From Betaproteobacteria bacterium (lineage in GTDB: Bacteria; Pseudomonadota; Gammaproteobacteria; Burkholderiales; SG8-41): 64,000 nucleotides of DNA. Each line of letters starts with the position of its first letter. The first letter of the stretch is position 1. The translations under genes and the position numbers were made by a program. Below, piece after piece: positions 1 through 10,534 of this stretch. A model generated the notes under the pieces. That model had not been told where the DNA came from. It did no database searches and worked only from the letters and a program-made list of their open reading frames with translations. The DNA lies in the NCBI GenBank assembly GCA_025363575.1, contig JANYDM010000058.1:42751-106750 (forward strand), read 5' to 3'.

Positions 1-789
1 GCCGCTGGTCTCGCCCGGCTTCATGCCCTTGACGATGTCGGCAAATATCGTCGGCACGCGAGCGAGCTCGCGCCAACCCAATGCGCCGCCTTTTTCCGCG
101 TCGGGTGCTTCCGAGAAGCTGGCGGCAACCAGCCGGAAGTCCGCGCCGCCCTTGAGTTGCGCCAGCGCTTTCTCAGCACGCGAGCGGCGCTCGGTCAGCT
201 GCTCGGGACTTGCCTGCTCGGGCACGCGGATCAGGATATGCGACAAATCGAACTCATCCGGCTGGCTGTCCGCCGTCTTGAGCAGGTTGTCGATCTCGCT
301 TTCGGCCACCGTGATCTTGTTGTCGACCTCGCGTTCGCGCAGCCGCGAGAGCGCGATTTCGTCGCGTATGTCTTCACGAAATTTGGCGAAACTGACACCG
401 TCGCGCTCGAGCGTTTCGCGCATTTGCGCGGGCGAGATCTTGTTTTCCTCAGCGATGCGCGCGATCGTTTTGTCGAGTTGCCCGTCGTCGACGCGCAAGC
501 CGGTTTCTCTAGCTAGCTGCAGCTGGACCCTGGTATAGATCATGCGCTCGAGCACCTGCTTCTCGAGCACGTCGGTCGACGGGGTCGGGGTACCCTGCTG
601 GCGCAACTGCGTGATGACGACTTTCATCCGGTCGTCGAGATCGCGGCGCGTGATCACCTCTTCATTCACCACCGCTACGATGCGGTCCAGCAAAACGACG
701 CGCCCAGCGGGCTGCTGGGCGATGGCAGTCGGCGGGCCTGACAATGTCAGGACGACGACCATAGCTGCAGAAATGCAGAAAATTTTCAT
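1..789 (-). CDS. surA: Periplasmic chaperone/peptidyl-prolyl isomerase SurA (3' end beyond the window)
   Basis: Periplasmic chaperone that escorts outer-membrane proteins to the BAM complex. The visible 263 residues start MKIFCISAAMVVVLTLSG, a signal peptide ending near AIAQQ. A helical SurA N-terminal domain follows at about residues 33-150 (VAVVNEEVITRRDL is typical of the family's opening). A first parvulin domain begins near residue 172 (FDLSHILIRVPE ... FSEAPDAEKGGALGW). The frame is open to base 1, so the second parvulin domain and C-terminal helix lie outside. It starts 18 bases after the lptD stop on the same strand, so the pair is probably co-transcribed; lptD-surA is a conserved order and LptD is a major SurA client. 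Confidence 0.96.
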   Translation of the reverse strand, partial: MKIFCISAAMVVVLTLSGPPTAIAQQPAGRVVLLDRIVAVVNEEVITRRDLDDRMKVVITQLRQQGTPTPSTDVLEKQVLERMIYTRVQLQLARETGLRVDDGQLDKTIARIAEENKISPAQMRETLERDGVSFAKFREDIRDEIALSRLREREVDNKITVAESEIDNLLKTADSQPDEFDLSHILIRVPEQASPEQLTERRSRAEKALAQLKGGADFRLVAASFSEAPDAEKGGALGWRELARVPTIFADIVKGMKPGETSG

Positions 790-807
790 GTGATGATTGT
801 CAGCGTG

Positions 808-3159
808 CTAGCGCGGCGGAAATGCGCCATCGTCGGGGCGTGCCACGGGGGTGGTGGCCCGATAGTATCCGGCAATATTCCGGCGCAGAAGTTCAAGCGG
901 GTTGGAGCCGATTTTGGATACGCCGTTCAATTCAAGCTGCATGAAAAACGAATTGACGGTGGTGGTCGAGGTAGTTGCAAAGCTATGGGCGACGACGCGG
1001 AATGCCCAGCATCCGCCATCGTATTCAAGGCCGACGAGCCCTTCGAGCAACCGGCTGTCCGCAATTGAATAGTTCCAGCGCGCGATCGCGCTGGTGTGCC
1101 GCGTCAGCGGCCACTGGGTCGAGAGATCGACTTGCCGCAATGTATTTGCAGGATTGGTCGAGCTGACTATGGTCGGCGTCCCCGTGACGGTGGTAATTAC
1201 ACCGTTGGTGGTAAGCGCGCCGTTCGTGTAGCGATAGGCGGCATTGATGACTTTGCCGGGCTCCGGCTCGTAGCGCACGCCCGCGTTGGCGCGCTGTGTC
1301 TGCGACGTCGAAGTCGTGTATTGCCAGCCCAGGTCTGCTGTCCAGTGCGGGACCAGGGTGCCGCTCAGCGTGGCGAGCAGATCGGAGCGGTTGTCGGTAC
1401 GCGGCGCGAGTCCCGGCAGCGTGACTTCCTGGCTCTTAAAATAGAAACGCTCCGCCAGCCCGGCGCGCAGCCGTTCGACGCCGTTTTCCTGCAGCAGGCG
1501 GGAAGTCACGCCTGAGGTAAGCTGGTTCGCGTCGTTGATGCGATCGCTCCCGCTGAACTGATTCTCCGAATACAGCGTTGCGAAATTGACGGTCTGCAGT
1601 CCGCTGTCGAAATTGGGCAGCAGATTTTGATTGTGGGTCGGGATGTAAACGTAATACAGCTTGGGTTCCAGCGTCTGCAGCATGTTCTGACCGGACAGCG
1701 ATACATTGCGTTCCAGCAATAGTCCGCTGTCGATTGATGAGATAGGCAGGGCTCGCGACTGATCGCTGACTGACGAATTGGTCTGGTCGAAGTCGTAGCG
1801 AGTGACGTGCATGCCGACTTTCGGCGTCACGTAAGCATACGACGATTGCAAGGGCATGCTGATGGTTGGGTAAGCGATGGCACGCTTGCCGTTGGTCAAC
1901 GTCGGGTGGGTAAATTCGACAAAGCTGCTGCCGACGTCGAAATCCGCAGGACCGATATTCTGCTTTGCAGCGTTAAATGTCAGCGCTGCGCGGCTGTAGG
2001 GCTGCACGACCGGATTCAGCGGATCGGTCTGCAGGGTTTGCCACCGCTGCACAGAGGCGGAAAAAGCGTAGGTGCCATCGTTCCACCAGGTGCCGCCTTT
2101 GCTCAAAGTGCCCTGGCGCGGCAGCACGACCTGCGAAGTCGCCGCAATCTGGGTCGACAGGTCCGTAAAGTAGTTGCTGTCGGAAACCTTCTGCACGTCG
2201 ACGCTGCCGATCCAGCCGCCGCCGAAATTCTGCAGATGCCGCAATGTCAATGCGCTTCTGGTGTCGCCGCCCCTGACGCGGTCATTCGGCAGCACCTCGT
2301 AACGCGCCTCACCGCTGTAGGTCGGGTCGAGATAGCGGAATTCGTTGGAGAGCATCGCGCCGCGCTTGGCCATGACGCGCGGCGTGAAAGTAGCGTCTCG
2401 GTTGGGCGCGATATTCCAATAGTACGGGATCGAAAATTCGGTGCCCGAATTCCCGGTCGTGCCGAAAGTCGGCGACAGGAAACCGGATTTGCGCTGGCGG
2501 TCGAGCGAAAAACTGATGTATGGCGTATACAGTATGGGCACGCCCAAAAATTCGACACTGGCGTTGCGCGCAGTGCCGATCTGGCGGATCTTGTCGATTT
2601 CGAGATCCTTGGCACGCAGGAACCAGTCGTTGTTGCCGACCTCGCATGACGTGTAATTGCCGCCGAGCATGCGGTACTTGTTTTCGCCCTCGAATACCAG
2701 TCGCTCGCCTTCGCCCCGCCCCTTGGTTGCGCTGACCTGCACGTTGTATTTTGGTTTCTCCATTGCACCGCGCTCGGTATCGAGGTCGAAATTGAGCTCG
2801 GTGCCGTCGATGGTGTCGCCACGCTGTTCGAGGCGCACATTGCCGCGTGCGTGAATTTCGTCCGCCTGCTTGTCATACCGCAGCCAATCCGCATAGACCG
2901 CTTTGCCGCGCTTTCTGAGGCGCACGGAGCCTTCCGCTTCGATGTCCTTTTCCTGATGGCCCTGGATGGTGTCGGCGTCGAAAAACAGCGGCACAGGATC
3001 CTTGTTGGAGGGCGGGATGCGGATGAAAGACGGCTGCAGCTTCAGCTGCAGACCGTCGCCGTCGGGTTTTAAGCCGAGCGCGCTCTCGTCCGCCGCGGCC
3101 GCGCAATCGCACAGGCAGAGCAACAGGAACGTGATCGGTTTGCGGCGAAAAATGCGCAT
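808..3159 (-). CDS. lptD: LPS-assembly outer membrane protein LptD
   Basis: Outer-membrane beta-barrel of the LptD/LptE translocon that inserts lipopolysaccharide in the outer leaflet. A signal peptide (MRIFRRKPITFLLLCLC then an Ala-rich cleavage region) precedes an OstA/LptA-like periplasmic domain (about residues 50-180) and a C-terminal barrel (about 200-750). I chose the ATG at 3159 rather than the one 12 codons upstream because it directly begins the Arg/Lys-then-hydrophobic signal peptide; this gives 783 aa. Apart from cysteines in the signal peptide, only two are visible: C172 (YTSCEVGN) and C717 (GGCWAFRV). These match one of the E. coli inter-domain disulfide partners on each side. 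It is divergent from amgK across about 54 bases. Confidence 0.95.
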   Translation of the reverse strand: MRIFRRKPITFLLLCLCDCAAAADESALGLKPDGDGLQLKLQPSFIRIPPSNKDPVPLFFDADTIQGHQEKDIEAEGSVRLRKRGKAVYADWLRYDKQADEIHARGNVRLEQRGDTIDGTELNFDLDTERGAMEKPKYNVQVSATKGRGEGERLVFEGENKYRMLGGNYTSCEVGNNDWFLRAKDLEIDKIRQIGTARNASVEFLGVPILYTPYISFSLDRQRKSGFLSPTFGTTGNSGTEFSIPYYWNIAPNRDATFTPRVMAKRGAMLSNEFRYLDPTYSGEARYEVLPNDRVRGGDTRSALTLRHLQNFGGGWIGSVDVQKVSDSNYFTDLSTQIAATSQVVLPRQGTLSKGGTWWNDGTYAFSASVQRWQTLQTDPLNPVVQPYSRAALTFNAAKQNIGPADFDVGSSFVEFTHPTLTNGKRAIAYPTISMPLQSSYAYVTPKVGMHVTRYDFDQTNSSVSDQSRALPISSIDSGLLLERNVSLSGQNMLQTLEPKLYYVYIPTHNQNLLPNFDSGLQTVNFATLYSENQFSGSDRINDANQLTSGVTSRLLQENGVERLRAGLAERFYFKSQEVTLPGLAPRTDNRSDLLATLSGTLVPHWTADLGWQYTTSTSQTQRANAGVRYEPEPGKVINAAYRYTNGALTTNGVITTVTGTPTIVSSTNPANTLRQVDLSTQWPLTRHTSAIARWNYSIADSRLLEGLVGLEYDGGCWAFRVVAHSFATTSTTTVNSFFMQLELNGVSKIGSNPLELLRRNIAGYYRATTPVARPDDGAFPPR

Positions 3160-3213
3160 TATCTGTATCGTGGGAAGGGGGTGATAAAATCGCACACTTT
3201 ACTAAATTAGGCA

Positions 3214-4224
3214 ATGCGCGGCGTGGAGCGACGGAGCGAACTCAAACACTGGATTGAAACCCGGTTAAACGTTTCGCCGCTCGTGCTCGAGCCCGCGTCC
3301 GCCGATGCGAGTTTCCGCTCCTATTTTCGCGTGCGTGCGGCGGGCGAAACGCTGATTGCGATGGACGCGCCGCCCGCGCACGAGGACTGCAGGCCGTTCG
3401 TGCGTATTGCGGGCCTGATGGCTGACGCGGGGCTCAACGTGCCGCGCGTGCTCGCCGCAGACTACGAGCGCGGCTTTCTGCTGCTGTCCGATCTGGGTAC
3501 CGAAAGCTATCTGCAGGCCCTGACATGTAATGCCGGCACGGCCAATGACTTGTTCGGCGATGCGATCGACGCGTTGTTGCGCTGGCAGCTCGCCAGCAAA
3601 TCCGGCGTGCTGCCACCGTATGACGAGGCGCTGCTCATGCGCGAGATGATGCTGTTTCCTGATTGGTACATTGCGCGGCATCGCGGCTTGACGCTGGACG
3701 CGGCGCGCAGCGCATCGCTGGCGGCGGTGTTCGCGCAAATAGCCCAGAGCAATCTCGCGCAGGCCATGGTCTACGTTCATCGCGATTACATGCCGCGCAA
3801 CCTCATGGTTGGCACGCCGAATCCGGGCGTGCTCGATTTTCAGGACGCGGTCTACGGCCCCATTACCTATGACGTGGCGTCGCTTTTCAAGGACGCATTC
3901 ATCAGCTGGGACGAAGAACGCGTGCTCGACTGGACCGCGCGCTACTGGGAGAAGGCAAAGCGCGCGCGCCTGCCCGTCGCCGCCGATTTCGGTGAGTTCT
4001 ACCGCGGTTTCGAGTGGATGGGCCTGCAGCGGCATCTCAAGGTGCTCGGCATATTCGCGCGTCTCAACTATCGCGATGGCAAGAGCGGCTATCTCGCGGA
4101 CACACCGCGCTTCGTCGGCTATGTGCGCGCCGTCGCGCTGCGTTACAGCGCGCTGAAACCACTGCTCAGATTGCTGGATGAAGTCGAAAGCGGCGGGCCC
4201 GTGGCCGCCGGCCAGGCAGTTTGA
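3214..4224 (+). CDS. amgK: N-acetylmuramate/N-acetylglucosamine anomeric kinase AmgK (aminoglycoside-phosphotransferase fold)
   Basis: A 336-aa phosphotransferase of the APH fold. The catalytic loop VHRDYMPRNLMV (HxDxxxxN) is at about residues 188-199, followed by the metal-binding LDFQDAVYGPITYD. In Pseudomonas, AmgK phosphorylates recycled MurNAc at C1 and MurU turns the product into UDP-MurNAc, bypassing MurA and giving intrinsic fosfomycin tolerance. The adjacent nucleotidyltransferase (murU) supports this over an aminoglycoside-resistance role. A TAAAAT hexamer at 3184-3189 could be the -10 of its promoter in the short divergent gap with lptD; no convincing -35 was seen. Confidence 0.88.
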   Translation: MRGVERRSELKHWIETRLNVSPLVLEPASADASFRSYFRVRAAGETLIAMDAPPAHEDCRPFVRIAGLMADAGLNVPRVLAADYERGFLLLSDLGTESYLQALTCNAGTANDLFGDAIDALLRWQLASKSGVLPPYDEALLMREMMLFPDWYIARHRGLTLDAARSASLAAVFAQIAQSNLAQAMVYVHRDYMPRNLMVGTPNPGVLDFQDAVYGPITYDVASLFKDAFISWDEERVLDWTARYWEKAKRARLPVAADFGEFYRGFEWMGLQRHLKVLGIFARLNYRDGKSGYLADTPRFVGYVRAVALRYSALKPLLRLLDEVESGGPVAAGQAV

Positions 4225-4264
4225 GTTCTCCCCCCGCAGGCCGCCGCACGCGTTCGGAGCCCGT

Positions 4265-4945
4265 ATGAAAGCGATGATACTGGCGGCCGGGCGCGGCGAG
4301 CGCATGCGCCCGTTAACTAACAAGATTCCCAAAGCGCTGCTCACGGTCGGCGGGAAATCACTGATCGTGCGGCACGTCGAGAAACTTGTCGCCGCGGGTT
4401 TCAGCGAAGTCATCATCAATCATGCGCATCTTGGCGCCTTGATCGAAGACGCGCTGGGTGACGGCAGCAGCCTGGGCGCCGCTATCGCTTATTCGCGGGA
4501 GTCAACGGCGCTCGAAACCGCAGGCGGCATCGCGCAAGCATTGCCGTTGCTGGGTGAAGCGCCGTTCGCAGTGGTCAATGCGGACGTTTACAGCGAGTTT
4601 GATTATGCCGCCCTTGCCGACGCCTGCCGACGCCTGCGGCAGACAGACCTCCTCGCGCATTTAGTGCTGGTCGCCAATCCGGCGCATCATCCGGCAGGCG
4701 ATTTCGCATTGCACGCCGAGCGTGCCGCAATCGAAGGCGAGCGCTACACGTTCAGCGGTATCGCCGCATATCGTTCCGACATGTTCCGATCCATCGCGCG
4801 CGGCGCGACGGCAAAGCTTGCGCCGCTCCTGCGCGAGCACATCGCGGCGCAGTGCGTAAGCGGCGAGCTTTATAAGGGCCGCTGGTCCGACATCGGCACG
4901 CCGGAACGGCTCGCAGCAATCGATGGCATGCTCGCCGCGCAATAG
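4265..4945 (+). CDS. murU: N-acetylmuramate-1-phosphate uridylyltransferase MurU
   Basis: A 226-aa sugar nucleotidyltransferase. The N-terminus MKAMILAAGRGERMRPLT carries the GxGxRxxPxT signature, with the catalytic Lys in KIPKALL. VNADVY (about residues 109-114) holds the metal-binding Asp. An in-frame ATG lies 29 codons upstream, but the extension overlaps amgK and precedes the conserved MKAMILAAG start, so I use 4265 (GGAG eight bases before). The length fits MurU better than the longer GlmU/RmlA enzymes. With amgK it would salvage MurNAc to UDP-MurNAc in the cytoplasm. Confidence 0.88.
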   Translation: MKAMILAAGRGERMRPLTNKIPKALLTVGGKSLIVRHVEKLVAAGFSEVIINHAHLGALIEDALGDGSSLGAAIAYSRESTALETAGGIAQALPLLGEAPFAVVNADVYSEFDYAALADACRRLRQTDLLAHLVLVANPAHHPAGDFALHAERAAIEGERYTFSGIAAYRSDMFRSIARGATAKLAPLLREHIAAQCVSGELYKGRWSDIGTPERLAAIDGMLAAQ

Positions 4946-4968
4946 GCGGCGGCGCCGCGGGCGCGGCG

Positions 4969-4974
4969 TATAAT
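4969..4974 (+). promoter_or_regulatory. Consensus -10 box immediately before pepP
   Basis: A perfect TATAAT ends seven bases before the pepP ATG (4981). If used, transcription would begin at or next to the start codon, giving a leaderless or nearly leaderless mRNA. No recognisable -35 is seen about 17 bases upstream (GGCGGC), so use is uncertain. Confidence 0.35.
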
Positions 4975-4980
4975 TTGCGC

Positions 4981-6303
4981 ATGGATCAATCTACGAACTC
5001 CGTGCAGTTTGCCGCGGGCTATGCCGCACGGCGCGCGCGTCTTGCAGCAGGCATCGGACACGGCGTCGCGATCGTGCCGACGGCGCCCGAGCGTCAGCGC
5101 AACCGCGACTCGTTTTATTCCTATCGCTTTGACAGTTATTTCTATTACCTGACGGGTTTCATCGAGCCCGAGGCAATGCTGGTGCTGGTTGCCGGCGATA
5201 AACCGAAGAGCGTGCTGTTCTGCCGCGACAAGGACAAGGAGCGCGAGATCTGGGACGGCTTCCGCTATGGGCCGGACGCAGCGCGCGTGCAATTCGGTTT
5301 CGACGAGTGCTACAAGATCGGCGAACTGGACGAGCGCATGGTCGCGCTGCTCGCCGATCAGCCGCAGATTTGCTGCCATCTCGGCAGTGACGAGGCGTGG
5401 GACGCCCGCGTGCTGGGCTGGCTTAACGCAGTGCGCGCCCAGGTTCGCAACGGCGTCGCCGCGCCGGCGGCCATTACCGATGTGCGCACCGTGCTCGACG
5501 AGATGCGGCTCATCAAAGATGACCGCGAACTCGCCACCATGCGCGACGCCGCGCGGATTTCTACCGCCGCGCATCAACGCGCGATGCGCGTCGCGGCGCC
5601 AGGCCGCACCGAGTACGAAGTCGAAGCGGAGCTGCTGCATGAATTCCGCCGCGGCGGCGCGCAGGCCCCGGCCTACACTTCAATAGTCGCCGGCGGCGCC
5701 AATGCTTGCGTGCTGCATTACGTGCAAAACGATGCAGTGCTCAATGGCGGCGATTTGCTGCTGATCGACGCCGGCTGCGAACTGAACGGCTATGCTTCCG
5801 ATATCACACGCACTTTCCCGGTCGACGGCAAGTTCAACACCGCGCAACGCGACGTGTATCAGGTGGTACTGGCCGCGCAAGCTGCAGCGCTGGCGGAAAT
5901 CGCGCCGGGCGCGACGTGGAACGCGCCGCACGACGCGGCGGTGCGCGAGCTCGCGCGCGGGTTGATCGATTTCGGTTTGTGTCGCGGCAGCGTCGATAGC
6001 GTGGTCGAAAGCGGCGCGTACAGGCAATTCTATATGCATCGCACCGGCCACTGGCTCGGACTCGACGTGCATGACGTCGGCGACTACAAGCGCGATGGCG
6101 GCTGGCGCAAGCTCGAGCCCGGGATGGTGCTTACCGTCGAGCCCGGTTGCTACATCCGTCCCGGCGACGGCGTATCCGAACACTATGCCAATATCGGTGT
6201 GCGCATCGAGGACGACGTTGCCGTTACGGCGAGCGGCCACGAAGTTCTCACGCAGGCGGCGCCCAAGACGGTGGCCGACATCGAAGCGTTGATGGCCGAA
6301 TGA
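4981..6303 (+). CDS. pepP: Xaa-Pro aminopeptidase PepP (M24B metallopeptidase)
   Basis: Removes an N-terminal residue preceding proline; a cytoplasmic enzyme with a dinuclear metal centre. The 440-aa length matches E. coli PepP. The N-terminal AMP_N domain spans about 10-140. The metal ligands of the pita-bread fold are visible: Asp in LLLIDAGCELNGYASDIT (two Asp), His in HRTGHWLGLDVHD, Glu in VLTVEPGCYI and Glu in GVRIEDDVAV. The ATG at 4981 is preferred to the TTG two codons upstream. It is in the pepP-ubiH order seen in many proteobacteria. Confidence 0.95.
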   Translation: MDQSTNSVQFAAGYAARRARLAAGIGHGVAIVPTAPERQRNRDSFYSYRFDSYFYYLTGFIEPEAMLVLVAGDKPKSVLFCRDKDKEREIWDGFRYGPDAARVQFGFDECYKIGELDERMVALLADQPQICCHLGSDEAWDARVLGWLNAVRAQVRNGVAAPAAITDVRTVLDEMRLIKDDRELATMRDAARISTAAHQRAMRVAAPGRTEYEVEAELLHEFRRGGAQAPAYTSIVAGGANACVLHYVQNDAVLNGGDLLLIDAGCELNGYASDITRTFPVDGKFNTAQRDVYQVVLAAQAAALAEIAPGATWNAPHDAAVRELARGLIDFGLCRGSVDSVVESGAYRQFYMHRTGHWLGLDVHDVGDYKRDGGWRKLEPGMVLTVEPGCYIRPGDGVSEHYANIGVRIEDDVAVTASGHEVLTQAAPKTVADIEALMAE

Positions 6304-6367
6304 AGGCGCGGCAGCGCGCATAGCTGAGTTCGCGACCGCGCATCGCTGCACGGCCGCGAAGGAACGC

Positions 6368-7516
6368 ATGGCTGAAAATTACGACATCGTCATAGCCGGC
6401 GGCGGGCCCGTCGGCGCCGCGCTTGCGCTGGCACTCGGCGGACGTCACCGCGTCGCGGTGCTCGAAGCGCGCCCGCATGACCGCGATGTCGAGGGCGACG
6501 CGCGAACCATCGCCTTGTCATACGGCAGCCGCCTGATTCTCGAGCGGCTGGGCGCATGGCAACCGCTGGCGGATGCGACGCCCATCCACACCATCACGGT
6601 CACGCAGCAACGGCGCTTCGGCCGGGTCGAGCTCAGCGCAGCCGACGCCGGCGTGCCGGCGTTGGGCTATGTCGCCGGCTATGTCACGCTGCAGCGCGCG
6701 TTATCCGGCGCCGTTGCTGCCGGCGCGAGCGACCTGCTGACGGATTGTGCCGTGCGCGATTTTTCGAGCGACGCAGCTCGCGTGAGCGTAAACGCCAGCT
6801 GCGGCGGTGCATCGCGGCAGTTCGATGCGCGGCTCGCAGTACTAGCCGATGGCGCGGAGTGGCCGCAGCTCGCGCACATTAAAGAGCGCGACTACCGGCA
6901 ATCCGCGCTCGTTTGCAACGTCATCACCGAAGCACCGCACCAAAACCGTGCTTTCGAAAGATTTACGCCCCATGGCCCGCTGGCATTGCTGCCCGCGCAG
7001 AACGGGTGGTCGCTGGTGTGGACGCTGGATCCCGCGCGTGCGCGCGAACTCGCGGCATTTGACGATGCGCATTTCTGCGCCGAATTACACGCCGCATTCG
7101 GATCTCAGCTGGGTTTGTTCAGTGCGCCGGGCGCGCGGCGGGTCTTTCCGCTCAAGCTCAAATATGCGCGGCGGCCCGTCGCACCGCGCGTGGTGCTGGT
7201 CGGCAATGCGGCACAAACCTTGCATCCGGTGGCGGGCCAGGGATTCAACCTCGGGCTGCGCGACGCATGGGAGCTGGCCCGCGCCGTGCGCAATGCCGCA
7301 GACCCCGGCAACGCAGCGACATTGAATGCTTATTTCTCAGAACGGCGTTTTGATCGAACCGCGACCATTTTGTTCACTGATACGCTGATCCGGTTGTTTT
7401 CCAACACTATCCCGCTGGTCGATCGCTTGCGCGGGGCGGGTTTGGCCGTGCTCGATAGTACGCAGCCGGCGAAAAATTTTCTGGTGCGCCGCATGATGTT
7501 CGGCGTGCGCGGCTGA
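6368..7516 (+). CDS. ubiH: 2-octaprenyl-6-methoxyphenol hydroxylase UbiH family (FAD monooxygenase)
   Basis: Flavin hydroxylase of ubiquinone synthesis, 382 aa. It has an N-terminal FAD-binding GxGxxG (IVIAGGGPVGAALALAL, residues 7-23) and the family signature LVGNAAQTLHPVAGQGFNLG near residue 278-297, which matches UbiH/UbiF/VisC proteins. Position 3' of pepP is the classic pepP-ubiH arrangement. Betaproteobacteria vary in how many hydroxylases they carry and which ring positions each serves, so the exact position hydroxylated is not certain from sequence alone. ubiC, ubiA and ubiD for earlier steps lie at 54.0-56.9 kb. Confidence 0.88.
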   Translation: MAENYDIVIAGGGPVGAALALALGGRHRVAVLEARPHDRDVEGDARTIALSYGSRLILERLGAWQPLADATPIHTITVTQQRRFGRVELSAADAGVPALGYVAGYVTLQRALSGAVAAGASDLLTDCAVRDFSSDAARVSVNASCGGASRQFDARLAVLADGAEWPQLAHIKERDYRQSALVCNVITEAPHQNRAFERFTPHGPLALLPAQNGWSLVWTLDPARARELAAFDDAHFCAELHAAFGSQLGLFSAPGARRVFPLKLKYARRPVAPRVVLVGNAAQTLHPVAGQGFNLGLRDAWELARAVRNAADPGNAATLNAYFSERRFDRTATILFTDTLIRLFSNTIPLVDRLRGAGLAVLDSTQPAKNFLVRRMMFGVRG

Positions 7517-7615
7517 ATAAAAAATTTTCATGCGCCGCTTTTATTGCCGCAGCGACGCGATTACAATTACGCCCTTTCCCCGCATTCCCGCAGCGATAAA
7601 AAATCCACATACAAC

Positions 7616-8623
7616 ATGCGCGTCGGCCCCTATCAACTGAAGAACAACCTGGTGGTTGCGCCGATGGCAGGCGTCACCGACCGGCCGTTCCGCCAGTTGT
7701 GCAAACACATGGGGGCGGGCATGGCGGTTTCGGAAATGGTCGCGAGCAATTCATTGCTGTGGGGCAGTGAGAAAACGCGCCGCCGCGCCAATCATGAAGG
7801 CGAAGTCGATCCGATCTCGGTGCAGATTGCCGGCGCCGATCCGGCCATGATGGCGCAGGCCGCGCAATACAACGTCGATCAGGGCGCGCAGATCATCGAT
7901 ATCAACATGGGATGTCCCGCCAAGAAAGTATGCAACGTCATGGCGGGCTCGGCGCTATTGCAGAATGAGCCGCTGGTCAAGCGCATCGTCGAAGCCGTTG
8001 TGCGCGCTGTCGACGTGCCGGTCACACTCAAGATTCGCACCGGCTGGGATCGCAGCAACCGCAACGCGGTCGCGGTCGCAAAACTCGCCGAGAATGCAGG
8101 CATCCAGCTGCTCGCGGTGCATGGGCGCACGCGCGCGTGCGCCTACACCGGCGACGCGGAGTACGACACGATCGCCGCGGTAAAATCGGCTGTGAATATT
8201 CCGGTGATCGCCAATGGCGATATCACGACCCCGGAAAAAGCGCGGCATGTGCTCGCTTACACTGGGGCCGACGCGGTGATGATAGGGCGCGCAGCGCAGG
8301 GACGGCCCTGGATATTCCGCGAGATCGCGCACTTTCTCGAGACGGGGACGCACCTCCCGGCGCCCGAGGTCGCGGAGATCCATCGCGTACTCGTTGCGCA
8401 TCTGCACGACCTCTACGTGTTTTACGGCGAGTACACCGGAGTGCGTATGGCGCGCAAGCACATCTCCTGGTACACCAAGGGGCTGGCCGGCTCCGCCGCG
8501 TTCAGGCACTCGATGAACCAGTTGCAGACCTGCGCCGAGCAACTCGCCGCGGTCAATGAATTTTTTGGGGAGCTGGCGAACAACAGCCAGCGGCTTATCT
8601 ATGTTGAGGAACTCGCGGCATGA
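7616..8623 (+). CDS. dusB: tRNA-dihydrouridine synthase B
   Basis: FMN/NADPH-dependent reduction of a specific uridine in the tRNA D-loop. The 335-aa TIM-barrel protein starts MRVGPYQLKNNLVVAPMAGV; the upstream in-frame codons from 7544 are not family-like, so ATG 7616 was chosen. The catalytic Cys is in DINMGCPAKKVCN, and phosphate-binding NGDI and GRAAQGRPWIF motifs follow. It overlaps fis by four bases (ATGA), the conserved dusB-fis operon. A TACAAT at 7562-7567 could be the -10 of the operon promoter. Confidence 0.95.
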   Translation: MRVGPYQLKNNLVVAPMAGVTDRPFRQLCKHMGAGMAVSEMVASNSLLWGSEKTRRRANHEGEVDPISVQIAGADPAMMAQAAQYNVDQGAQIIDINMGCPAKKVCNVMAGSALLQNEPLVKRIVEAVVRAVDVPVTLKIRTGWDRSNRNAVAVAKLAENAGIQLLAVHGRTRACAYTGDAEYDTIAAVKSAVNIPVIANGDITTPEKARHVLAYTGADAVMIGRAAQGRPWIFREIAHFLETGTHLPAPEVAEIHRVLVAHLHDLYVFYGEYTGVRMARKHISWYTKGLAGSAAFRHSMNQLQTCAEQLAAVNEFFGELANNSQRLIYVEELAA

Positions 8624-8862
8624 TGATGAACGAGAATGAAATGGCCCGCTTCGTGCGCAGAGCCATCGACGGTTATTTCAAGGATCTGGATGGGGAGAAG
8701 GCGCGCGGGGTTTACGACATGGTGATCAATAGTGTCGAAAAGCCGCTGCTCGAATCAGTACTCACTAAATTGCGCGGCAACCAGTCGCACGCGGCGCAGG
8801 TGCTCGGTATCAACCGCAACACGCTGCGCAAGAAGATGAGAGCACACGGCATCAAGGGCTAG
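8620..8862 (+). CDS. fis: DNA-binding nucleoid protein Fis
   Basis: An 80-aa Fis homologue. The C-terminal helix-turn-helix (NQSHAAQVLGINRNTLRKKM, residues 54-73) is nearly invariant in the family. The N-terminal beta-hairpin region is shorter than in E. coli Fis (98 aa), as is usual in betaproteobacteria. It acts as a homodimer bending DNA at rRNA promoters and recombination sites. Translation is probably coupled to dusB by the ATGA overlap. Confidence 0.95.
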   Translation: MMMNENEMARFVRRAIDGYFKDLDGEKARGVYDMVINSVEKPLLESVLTKLRGNQSHAAQVLGINRNTLRKKMRAHGIKG

Positions 8863-8950
8863 GATGCAGGTTCGGGATTGAGCAAGGCGCAATGCCCCGG
8901 TTGTATTATCCGAATCCTGATTTGATTCCAGCATCCTGAAGCCTGCCCCC

Positions 8951-10513
<1,563 letters not shown>

Positions 10514-10534
10514 CGCAGTGCGTGAAATACTGAC

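Noticed and set aside
3214..4224. Aminoglycoside resistance phosphotransferase
   Set aside because: The fold is shared, but coupling to a MurU-type nucleotidyltransferase and the lptD-pepP context point to the MurNAc kinase AmgK.
3265..4419. Long minus-strand frame opposite amgK and murU
   Set aside because: Both genes on the other strand have clear family motifs; the antisense product is basic, low-complexity and typical of GC-rich shadow frames.
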